From NCBI GenBank assembly GCA_039812685.1, contig JBDIBB010000221.1, positions 1-5,170 of the forward strand: 5,170 nt of DNA, given 5' to 3'. The translations under genes and the position numbers were made by a program. The DNA is from JBDIBB01 sp039812685. Its GTDB lineage: Bacteria; Acidobacteriota; Vicinamibacteria; Vicinamibacterales; JAFNAJ01. The notes under the pieces were generated by a model, which worked only from the letters and a program-made list of their open reading frames with translations, made no database searches and was not told the DNA's origin. This document shows positions 1 to 5,170 of this stretch, one piece after another; position 1 is the stretch's first letter, and each line of letters begins with the position of its first letter.

Positions 1-643
1 TCTCGCCGGCGGGGCCCGATGTCGACTTGACGAAGAAGACCACGACCCCCACGGACGTGTCTCGCGACAGGTCGGACATCAGGAACGGGGGCACCTGGGT
101 GGTCGCGCCAGGCGCCAGCGCCTTCTCGAGCCGGATAACGGGGGTCGTCTCGAGGGCGCTCCGGCCGTCACGGTGCAGGGCGATGCGCGCGATCCTGAAC
201 TCGTGGATGAGGTTCGGGCCGCTGTTTCTCACGAGCGCCCGCGTGACACCCGCGCGCGAGAAGGTTGCCTCGATGAGCGAGGCGTGCGCGCCCGGCTCGG
301 CGTCGATGGCGAACATCGTGCTGCTGGGACTCAGCGGGACGTAGCCGACCCGGTTCGAGACGCTGCACGGCGACGGCCGCGTGGCAGGCGGCTGGACGGC
401 CTGGCGGGACGCTGCCGGTGAGGCGCTCCCGTCGCCATCCGCTTCCTTTTCCTGGCACTTGGTGATCATGCAGCCGCCGCAGCCGGCAGGGGCACAGCCA
501 AAGCCATCGGCGCCGACGCAGATGAAGCAATCGTCATGCCAGACGCAGGTTTGACCCTGGCACTGTGCGAGCGCGTGACCGGCCGAAAAAGCCAGAACCA
601 GACCGGCAAACGTCAGAATCGGGCCGAATCGTGAAAACGCCAT
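1..643 (-). CDS. Secreted cysteine-rich protein of unknown function (3' end cut by window edge)
   Basis: I do not recognise the family. The frame opens with ATG at 643-641 and stays open for 214 codons to the left edge, so the C-terminus is missing. Residues 1-26 look like a Sec signal peptide: a short start with one Arg, a hydrophobic core around residues 8-21, and an Ala-Leu-Ala end before Gln27. The mature protein begins with eight cysteines at 28, 33, 39, 42, 50, 55, 58 and 63, including two CxxC pairs (39/42 and 55/58). A Pro/Ala/Ser-rich linker follows (about 70-92), then a ninth Cys at 93. Residues 95-214 alternate hydrophobic and polar residues in a way that suggests a beta-sandwich. 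The start is backed by a GGAGGT Shine-Dalgarno five bases upstream. Overlapping frames lack these features. I infer an exported protein whose Cys-rich head is disulfide-bonded or binds metal; no catalytic motif is visible. It is divergent from alaX. Confidence 0.8.
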   Translation of the reverse strand, partial: MAFSRFGPILTFAGLVLAFSAGHALAQCQGQTCVWHDDCFICVGADGFGCAPAGCGGCMITKCQEKEADGDGSASPAASRQAVQPPATRPSPCSVSNRVGYVPLSPSSTMFAIDAEPGAHASLIEATFSRAGVTRALVRNSGPNLIHEFRIARIALHRDGRSALETTPVIRLEKALAPGATTQVPPFLMSDLSRDTSVGVVVFFVKSTSGPAGE

Positions 644-648
644 CTTCG

Positions 649-654
649 ACCTCC
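649..654 (-). promoter_or_regulatory. Ribosome binding site of the secreted Cys-rich gene
   Basis: The minus strand reads GGAGGT, then five bases, then ATG at 643-641. It is the best Shine-Dalgarno match in the window and decides both strand and start for the left-edge gene, which overlaps several competing frames. Confidence 0.75.
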
Positions 655-880
655 GGATCCGCACCGCCCGCATCTGCCGCTGGACGGCGCCTCGCAGTGG
701 ACGCTGGACCAGACTGATCGGCACTGTAGCGCCGCCCGTTTCGCACGTCCACCGAGCCATTCACTGGACGTCGTCAGGCGCCACGTCGAAGTATCCTTCT
801 CGAACACGCTTGTCCGGAAGGGCGCGGGTTCCTGCAGTCTCCCGGTTCCGCGCCTATTGATCACCGCAACGTGAGAACAC
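655..880. promoter_or_regulatory. Divergent intergenic region between the Cys-rich gene and alaX
   Basis: This stretch lies between two divergent starts and should hold both promoters. On the minus strand, TACAGT (728-723) sits 17 bases after TGGACG. This is a possible sigma-70-like -10/-35 pair matching four of six bases in each box, about 80 bases before the ATG at 643. For alaX I see no convincing pair. The only ribosome-site candidate is the weak GTGAG at 871-875, five bases before ATG 881. The region is slightly less G+C-rich than the flanking genes. Open frames across it lack Shine-Dalgarno sites and protein-like composition, so I treat it as non-coding. The promoter boxes are guesses from consensus. 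Confidence 0.35.
745..771. repeat. 7-bp inverted repeat, possible operator
   Basis: ACGTCCA at 745-751 and TGGACGT at 765-771 are perfect inverted copies with 13 bases between them, so the half-sites start 20 bp apart, about two helical turns. Further TGGACG or TGGACC copies lie at 681-686, 698-703 and 705-710. The spacing suits a dimeric DNA-binding protein, but chance is possible in such G+C-rich DNA. Confidence 0.35.
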
Positions 881-2092
881 ATGCCTGCCCGCATCTACTA
901 CCACGAGCCCTGGTGTCGCGCCTTCGACGCGCGCGTCGTCGGCGTCGAGGCAACTGACCAGCCGGCGCGCGCCCTCGTCCATCTCGATCGCACCGCGTTC
1001 TATCCCACCTCCGGCGGGCAGCCGTTCGACACGGGACGTCTCGGCGAGGCCCGCGTCATCGAGGTGTTCGAACAGGACGACGGGCGCGTGGCGCACGTCG
1101 TCGAGGGCGCGCTGGCCGCTGGCGACGCGGTGCGTGGCGAGATCGACTGGGCCCGCCGGTTCGATCACATGCAGCAGCACACCGGCCAGCACGTCCTGTC
1201 GGCGGCCTTCGAGCGGCTCCACGCCGCGCGAACCGAGAGCTTCCACCTCGGCGGCGACGTCTCGACGATCGATCTCGACCGCGACCTGGCGCCGCCGCAA
1301 CTGGACGCGGCCGAGCGGCTGGCGAACGACGTCGTCTGGGAGGACCGACCGGTGTCGATCCGGTTCGTCAGCGACGAGGAGGCCGCGAGGCTGCCGTTGC
1401 GCAAGCCGCCCGTGAAGAGCGGCACTCTGCGACTGATCGAGGTCGAGGCGTTCGATCTCTCCGCGTGCGGCGGCACGCACGTGTCGCGCACCGGTGAGGT
1501 GGGGCTGATCGCGGTGACGGGGTGGGAGCGCTACAAGGGCGGCACGCGCGTCTCGTTCGCGTGCGGCGGCCGCGCGCTCGACAGCCATCGCCTGCTGCGC
1601 GACGCGGTGACCGGGTCGGTGCGGGCGCTGTCGGTGTTCCCGCACGAGCTGCCCGAGGGTATTGCGCGGCTGCAGGCCGCGAACAAGGAGGTGCAGCGCG
1701 AGATCGAACGGCTGCGCGAGGCGCTGACCGGTTACGAAGGCGCGGCGTGGCGCGAGCGCGCCGTGGCGATTGGCCCGCTGCGGGCGGTCATCGCGGCCGT
1801 CGAGGGCCACGACGCCTTATCGCTGAAGCTGCTTGCGGCGATTGCCGCTGACGCGCCAGGCCACGTGGCCGTTCTCTTCTCCGCCGGACGGCCTGCCGTG
1901 GTCGCCGCGGCCGCGCACCCTTCGGTGGCGGCGGATTGCGGCGCGCTGGTGCGCGAGATGTGCGCGCGCTTCGGCGGGAAGGGCGGCGGCAGGCCGGCGA
2001 TGGCGCAGGGCGGCGGGCTCGATGCGGCGGCCGCCGACCTGGTGGCGTTCGCGCGAGAGTGGCTGGCGGCGAGGACGCCTCCTCAACCGTAG
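881..2092 (+). CDS. alaX: AlaX-type alanyl-tRNA editing protein (long form, DHHA1 domain)
   Basis: This is a free-standing relative of the alanyl-tRNA synthetase editing domain. The family hydrolyses Ser- or Gly-mischarged tRNA(Ala) in the cytoplasm. Residues 1-90 form the N-terminal barrel with the family signature YPTSGGQPFDTG (41-52). The zinc site is complete: HTGQH gives His100 and His104, and CGGTH gives Cys196 and His200. The family's LPLRKPP stretch (171-177) and a CGGR segment (228-231) are also present. Residues 256-290 are a charged helix, probably coiled-coil. The C-terminal third is DHHA1-like, with a glycine-rich loop GGKGGGRPAMAQGGG at 365-379. At 403 residues it matches the long AlaX class; there is no aminoacylation domain, so it is not AlaRS. 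ATG 881 is the natural start because the family's N-terminus begins directly after it; its ribosome site (GTGAG, 871-875) is weak. It is transcribed alone and is convergent with the MFS gene. Function is confident by family; specificity for Ser versus Gly cannot be read here. Confidence 0.95.
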   Translation: MPARIYYHEPWCRAFDARVVGVEATDQPARALVHLDRTAFYPTSGGQPFDTGRLGEARVIEVFEQDDGRVAHVVEGALAAGDAVRGEIDWARRFDHMQQHTGQHVLSAAFERLHAARTESFHLGGDVSTIDLDRDLAPPQLDAAERLANDVVWEDRPVSIRFVSDEEAARLPLRKPPVKSGTLRLIEVEAFDLSACGGTHVSRTGEVGLIAVTGWERYKGGTRVSFACGGRALDSHRLLRDAVTGSVRALSVFPHELPEGIARLQAANKEVQREIERLREALTGYEGAAWRERAVAIGPLRAVIAAVEGHDALSLKLLAAIAADAPGHVAVLFSAGRPAVVAAAAHPSVAADCGALVREMCARFGGKGGGRPAMAQGGGLDAAAADLVAFAREWLAARTPPQP

Positions 2093-2152
2093 CGCGGAGT
2101 ACGCCGGGCGGCCACCCGCGCGCTCGACAGGGCGGTCTGGGGCGGCCTCGAC

Positions 2153-2176
2153 ACCCGTGCCTACGGTACCCGTGCC
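2153..2176. repeat. 9-bp direct repeat at the alaX/MFS junction
   Basis: ACCCGTGCC occurs at 2153-2161 and again at 2168-2176, 15 bp apart. The first copy lies in the intergenic gap and its last base is the first base of the MFS stop codon. The second copy is inside the end of the MFS gene. It may be a small duplication at the gene's 3' end. Confidence 0.5.
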
Positions 2177-3411
2177 CGTCTCAGGTACCGCACCCCGATG
2201 GCGAACGGGATCGTCGAGGACAGGCCCACCGCCAGGCTCGAGAGCAGCCCCGTCGTCAGCGAGGAGCGGTCGCCGATGATTCCCGTGATGAACGGTCCGG
2301 GCCCCACGCCGAGCAGGTTCATCACCAGCAGCGCGACGGCGACGATCGTCGATCGGACGGCGAGCGGCGACAGCTCCTGCACGGCCGAGAACACCGGCCC
2401 GAACCAGATCGTCGTGGCCGAGGAGGCCACGAACCAGCACAGGTAGAAGAGCGGTGAATCCGTCGGCAGGAAGTAGAACGCGACGGCGAAGGGCGTGGTG
2501 CCCGCGGCGATCACGATCAGGCTCAGCAGCCGGCCGCCCACCCACCGCCGCTCGCACCAGTCGGAGAACCAGCCGCCGGCAAGGTTGCCGGCGAAGCCGG
2601 CGAGCGCCGCGATGATGCCCGCCGTGTAGGCGGCGGCCTGGAACGAGAAGCCGCGCTCCTGCACGAGCCACGTCACCGCGTGCAGCGCCGAACCGGCGGT
2701 GTAGCAGAGCAGTGTGCCGCCGGCCAGCACCATCAGCAGCGCGGGCTGCGTGCGGAACGCGCCGAGCGTCGCCTGACGAATCTGCGCCAGCGACGGCAGC
2801 GCCTGAGCCTTCCCCATCCCGCGGCGCGCCGGCTCGCGGAAGAAGAGCAGCGCCACGACGGCTGCCAGCCCGACCGCACCCAGCGCGTAGAAGCACATGC
2901 GCCAGCCGAAGCGCGGCGCCATCCAGCCGGCGACGATCAGGCTCAGGGCGGTTCCGATGGGGATGCCGGCGTAGTAGACGCCGGTGGCCGTGCCCAGCCT
3001 GTGGTGCGGGAAAACGTCGCCCAGCATGCCGAGCGCCGCCGGCGTGAGCGTCGCCTCGCCCACACCGACCAGCACGCGCGGGATCGCCAGGTGCACGAAG
3101 CTCGTCGCCATGCCCGATACGGCGGTCATCGCGCTCCACAGCCCGAGGCCTCCGGCAAGCAGCTTCGTGCGCGACATGCGGTCGGCGGCCACCCCGAGCG
3201 CAACGCCCATCAGCGTGTAGAAGACGACGAAGGCGAAGCCCACCAGCAGGCCGATCTGCGCGCGGGACAGGCCGAGGTCGGCAATCAGCAGCGGCGCGAG
3301 GCTGGCGATGAGCTGCCGGTCGACGAAGTTGAGAACGTTGAGCAGGGTGAGGAAGGCGAGCAATCCCCACGCGCCCGGCGAGAGGCGATCATGGGCGGCG
3401 GGTTCGGTCAT
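2161..3411 (-). CDS. MFS transporter, Spinster-like family
   Basis: This is an inner-membrane secondary carrier of the major facilitator superfamily. The 416 residues show twelve hydrophobic segments, roughly at 14-36, 52-75, 84-104, 106-128, 141-163, 170-190, 223-248, 258-283, 294-315, 320-345, 353-378 and 385-408, with a charged central loop at 191-222. Helix 1 carries NFVDRQ (Asp31, Arg32). The loop after helix 2 has the MFS signature A form GVAADRMSRTK (73-83). Helix 4 has PRVLVGVGEA (111-120, with Arg112 and Glu119), then a Pro at 124. These features are typical of bacterial Spinster-like or hexuronate/organic-anion-type carriers. The substrate cannot be told from sequence. ATG 3411 places helix 1 at the usual distance, but no good Shine-Dalgarno precedes it. 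The gene follows dacB by 40 bp; that gap holds only a 5-bp CCCGG/CCGGG hairpin (3429-3441) without a T-run, so read-through from dacB is likely. An AmpG-like muropeptide role is possible from context but not shown by motifs. Confidence 0.92.
   Translation of the reverse strand: MTEPAAHDRLSPGAWGLLAFLTLLNVLNFVDRQLIASLAPLLIADLGLSRAQIGLLVGFAFVVFYTLMGVALGVAADRMSRTKLLAGGLGLWSAMTAVSGMATSFVHLAIPRVLVGVGEATLTPAALGMLGDVFPHHRLGTATGVYYAGIPIGTALSLIVAGWMAPRFGWRMCFYALGAVGLAAVVALLFFREPARRGMGKAQALPSLAQIRQATLGAFRTQPALLMVLAGGTLLCYTAGSALHAVTWLVQERGFSFQAAAYTAGIIAALAGFAGNLAGGWFSDWCERRWVGGRLLSLIVIAAGTTPFAVAFYFLPTDSPLFYLCWFVASSATTIWFGPVFSAVQELSPLAVRSTIVAVALLVMNLLGVGPGPFITGIIGDRSSLTTGLLSSLAVGLSSTIPFAIGVRYLRRARVP
2164..2190. 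repeat. 7-bp inverted repeat at the 3' end of the MFS gene, possible hairpin
   Basis: CGGTACC (2164-2170) and GGTACCG (2184-2190) are perfect inverted copies around a 13-base loop, lying over the last nine codons of the MFS gene and ending just before its stop. The convergent alaX transcript would also read through it. No T-run follows on either strand, so it is not a textbook intrinsic terminator; it may slow or protect 3' ends. The rest of the 68-bp gap (2093-2160) shows only weak short G+C stems. Confidence 0.4.
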
Positions 3412-3451
3412 CGTGGCCCGCGATCATACCCGGCCGCCGGGCTGCCGTCTC

Positions 3452-5170
3452 TCACCGCCCCGCCGTGATGACCCGCTCCAGCGCGCCCTCCACGGCCGCG
3501 TCCACCACCGCGCTCGGCGTCGTGAAGCCGTTGGCGATCATCGAGAACACCACGCGCTCGCCGGAGGTCGTGGTGAGGTAGCCCGACAGCGACCGCACGT
3601 TGGCGATCGTGCCCGTCTTGGCCTTCACGTTGCCGGCCGCGCGCGTGCCCTTCATCCGGCCCGAGAGCGTGCCGTCCTCGCCGGCGATCGGCATCGTGGC
3701 GAGGAAGGGCTCGTACAGTTTCGGATCCCGCGCCATGGCCTTCAGGATGGCCGCGATCATCGACGCGCTCACGTAGTTGTAGCGGGAGAGGCCCGAGCCG
3801 TCGGCGACCACGTAGGTGCGCGGCGCGACGCCCCAGCGGGCGAGCGTCTCCTCGACCGCCTTCGCCGAGGCTGCCATGGTGGCCGGGCCCGGCGAGAGGC
3901 TGATGGCGCGCATCACGGTCTCGGCGTAGAGGTTCTGGCTGATCTTCATCAGCGTCTTTGCGATCTCCGACAGCGGAGGCGAGACGGCGCGCGCCAGCAC
4001 GGTGCGCCCTGGCCGCGGAAGGGCGACGGCGGCGGCACCGGTCGTGGGCGATGGCACCGCGGCCGACGGCACCGCGGCCGACGGCACCGCGGTTGCCGCC
4101 GCATCGTCGATGTCCATGGCCTCGCCCGTGATGACGATGCCGCGGGACTCGAGGGCCTGCTTCAGCACGTTGACGAAGTACTGCGTCGGGTTGTCGATGG
4201 CCGCCGCGCGCGTCACCGGCCTGCCGCCAAGCGGGACGCTGCCGGCCACGAGCAGTTCGCGCCGCGCCGGATAGCGGGCGGTGCTCACGTGCGGCTCGCT
4301 GCCGGCGGCGCCCGTCACCGCGCGGTTGAGCACGACGAGGTCGCTTGCCGCGGGCTCGATCGTCACAACGGCCGGCGCGCGCTCGGCCGCACCCGGGGCC
4401 ACCACCACGTCCACCGCGTTCATGTGCACCTGCAGGGGACCGAACGGGGCCGAGTAGGCGAACACCGCATCGTCCCACTGCCAGCCGGCGCCGAACCGCT
4501 CGTCCTCGAACGCGTCGTCGTCGCCCACCAGGCGTCCCTCGACCCGCGTGACGCCGGCCGCCTTCAACGCGGTGGCCAGTTCATCGAAGACCGACGTGGC
4601 GCGTTGCTCGCGCGCGTTGATCGTCGGGTCGCCGTTGCCGGCGACGACGAGGTCGCCCTTCAGCACGCCGTGGTCGATGGGCGCCGTCGTCTCGAGGCGC
4701 GTCTCGAAGCGGAAGTCCCAGCCCAGGCGCGAGGCGGCGACCGCGGTGGTGACGATTTTCTGGTTCGACGCGGGCATCACCAGCGTGTCGGGGTTGAGAC
4801 GGTAGAGCACCTCGCCGGAGTCGAGCGACTGTACGAGCACGCTCCAGACGGCGATGGCAAGCGGTGGCGTGCCGAAGTACGGATCGAGTTCGGGGGCGAG
4901 GCGCCCGCGGCCGAACGCCGCGATCGAGACGACGTTGGGAGCTGTGGTCGGCGCGCCGGCGGTGGCCGCCGTGGCCGCGGTCGGCCGGACGCCGGCAGCA
5001 GTGGCGGGCGCGGTCCTGGCCGCGCAGCCCGACAGCACGAGCGCGAACGCGAGCGGGGCGATCAGCGCCAGGGCTGGACGGGCGCGGCGGGCGGCGCTAG
5101 CAGTCCGTGGTGGAAGTGCCGCGTCGCACCGAGACGGGCGCGGCGCCCGGCTGGCCAGGCGCGACGACCG
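3452..5170 (-). CDS. dacB: D-Ala-D-Ala carboxypeptidase/endopeptidase (PBP4, peptidase S13), lipoprotein; 5' end unresolved
   Basis: The enzyme trims or cuts peptidoglycan cross-links in the periplasm. Numbered from the first usable start in the window (GTG 5038-5036; 528 residues to the TGA at 3454-3452), all S13 motifs are present: SNQK with Ser91 and Lys94, SQN with Ser367 and Asn369, and KTGT at 474-477. Family stretches GDLVVAGNGDP (128-138) and ADGSGLSRYN (412-421) also fit. The 273-residue gap from SxxK to SxN matches PBP4-type enzymes, which carry extra domains there. An Ala/Thr/Pro linker (about 6-34) precedes the catalytic part. The GTG is unlikely to be the true start, because the codons before it encode Arg-Arg-Ala-Arg and a hydrophobic stretch ending in the lipobox LSGC. 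The frame stays open to the right edge but contains no ATG, GTG or TTG. I therefore extend the feature to the edge; the start may lie outside or be a rare CTG. Residues 317-331 are a tandem-repeat insert. The gene probably forms an operon with the MFS gene downstream. Confidence 0.9.
   Translation of the reverse strand, partial: RSSRLASRAPRPSRCDAALPPRTASAARRARPALALIAPLAFALVLSGCAARTAPATAAGVRPTAATAATAGAPTTAPNVVSIAAFGRGRLAPELDPYFGTPPLAIAVWSVLVQSLDSGEVLYRLNPDTLVMPASNQKIVTTAVAASRLGWDFRFETRLETTAPIDHGVLKGDLVVAGNGDPTINAREQRATSVFDELATALKAAGVTRVEGRLVGDDDAFEDERFGAGWQWDDAVFAYSAPFGPLQVHMNAVDVVVAPGAAERAPAVVTIEPAASDLVVLNRAVTGAAGSEPHVSTARYPARRELLVAGSVPLGGRPVTRAAAIDNPTQYFVNVLKQALESRGIVITGEAMDIDDAAATAVPSAAVPSAAVPSPTTGAAAVALPRPGRTVLARAVSPPLSEIAKTLMKISQNLYAETVMRAISLSPGPATMAASAKAVEETLARWGVAPRTYVVADGSGLSRYNYVSASMIAAILKAMARDPKLYEPFLATMPIAGEDGTLSGRMKGTRAAGNVKAKTGTIANVRSLSGYLTTTSGERVVFSMIANGFTTPSAVVDAAVEGALERVITAGR
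4053..4094. repeat. 15-bp tandem repeat inside dacB encoding Ala-Val-Pro-Ser-Ala
   Basis: GGCACCGCGGCCGAC occurs perfectly at 4053-4067 and 4068-4082, followed by a partial copy at 4083-4094. On the coding strand it gives repeated AVPSA units within an Ala/Pro/Thr-rich insert (about residues 312-340 from GTG 5038), just before the segment leading to the SxN motif. The unit is a multiple of three, so copy-number change keeps the frame. Confidence 0.85.
5024..5089 (-). other. Lipoprotein signal peptide with lipobox LSGC of the DacB protein
   Basis: Reading the dacB frame upstream of GTG 5038 gives Arg-Arg-Ala-Arg-Pro (from 5089), then a hydrophobic stretch LALIAPLAFALVLSG, then Cys (codon 5026-5024). 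This matches a signal peptidase II site with its positive start, core and [LVI][ASTVI][GAS]C box. Ala follows the Cys rather than Asp, which in proteobacteria favours outer-membrane sorting; whether that rule holds here is an inference. Confidence 0.8.
5097..5170 (-). CDS. Possible C-terminal tail of an upstream gene (5' end outside window)
   Basis: A second minus-strand frame is open from the right edge to TAG at 5099-5097, giving 23 residues that end VSVRRGTSTTDC. Its codons end in G or C more often than those of the dacB frame over the same bases, which hints that this is the true coding frame here and that dacB begins just after it. There is no domain to identify, and the complementary plus-strand frame is equally clean, so this is a weak call. 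Confidence 0.25.
   Translation of the reverse strand, partial: VVAPGQPGAAPVSVRRGTSTTDC

Noticed and set aside
27..530. Alternative frames on both strands overlapping the left-edge gene
   Set aside because: They lack a signal peptide, a Shine-Dalgarno and sensible composition, all of which the frame starting at 643 has.
613..894. Small minus-strand frame across the divergent intergenic region
   Set aside because: It overlaps both flanking starts, has no ribosome site and reads as Arg/Ser/Gly-rich noise.
854..1810. 318-codon minus-strand frame opposite alaX
   Set aside because: Its composition is Arg/Ala/His-rich with no recognisable domain, while the plus strand carries every AlaX motif.
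881..2092. Partial alanyl-tRNA synthetase (broken alaS)
   Set aside because: The protein starts and ends cleanly with editing and DHHA1 parts in the normal AlaX-long order, and there is no trace of an aminoacylation domain upstream.
1817..3370. Long minus-strand open frame (517 codons) overlapping alaX and the MFS gene
   Set aside because: It is Arg/Ala-rich with no hydrophobic or motif pattern and overlaps two well-supported genes. Long shadow frames are expected at this G+C content.
3429..3441. CCCGG/CCGGG hairpin between dacB and MFS as a terminator
   Set aside because: The stem is only five base pairs, with a three-base loop and no T-run.
2680..3468. 262-codon plus-strand frame opposite the MFS gene
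   Set aside because: It is Gln/Arg/Ala-rich shadow sequence, with no ribosome site or domain.
3408..4478. 356-codon minus-strand frame inside dacB in another phase
   Set aside because: It is Gly/Arg-rich low-complexity translation in a shifted frame; the S13 motifs are all in the dacB frame.
1..5170. A new defence, toxin or mobile system
   Set aside because: There are no transposase, integrase, toxin, nuclease or phage-like motifs, and no terminal or spaced repeats. The genes are housekeeping or envelope types.

Overview
The window is very G+C-rich, with codons ending mostly in G or C. It holds four protein-coding regions, two of them reaching a window edge. No RNA gene, mobile element or CRISPR array was seen. 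The base composition and gene types (a long-form AlaX, a Spinster-like MFS carrier, a lipoprotein PBP4 and a lineage-specific secreted Cys-rich protein) fit a diderm soil-type bacterium such as an Acidobacteriota (Vicinamibacteria-like) or Myxococcota member. The taxon is an inference; no sequence here fixes it.

Layout, left to right. (1) Positions 1-643, minus strand: the first 214 codons of an unrecognised exported protein. It has a signal peptide, eight cysteines packed into 36 residues, a Pro/Ala linker and a probable beta-rich domain, and it runs off the left edge. (2) Positions 644-880: a divergent intergenic region with a strong Shine-Dalgarno for the minus gene and a 7-bp inverted repeat. 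(3) Positions 881-2092, plus strand: a complete AlaX-type trans-editing tRNA deacylase with all four zinc ligands and a C-terminal DHHA1-like domain. (4) Positions 2161-3411, minus strand: a 12-helix MFS transporter of Spinster-like type, convergent with alaX. An inverted repeat lies over its last codons. (5) Position 3452 to the right edge, minus strand: a D-Ala-D-Ala carboxypeptidase/endopeptidase (DacB/PBP4, peptidase family S13) with complete SxxK, SxN and KTG motifs and a lipoprotein signal.

The dacB-like and MFS genes run in the same direction 40 bp apart and are probably co-transcribed, which allows but does not prove a shared role at the cell envelope. alaX works in translation quality control and has no evident link to its neighbours.

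Most of the window is ordinary. The points most worth a second look are the secreted eight-cysteine protein and the start of dacB. A clear lipoprotein signal is encoded upstream of the first usable GTG, yet no in-frame ATG, GTG or TTG exists between that GTG and the window edge. Nothing here makes a convincing new multi-gene system.
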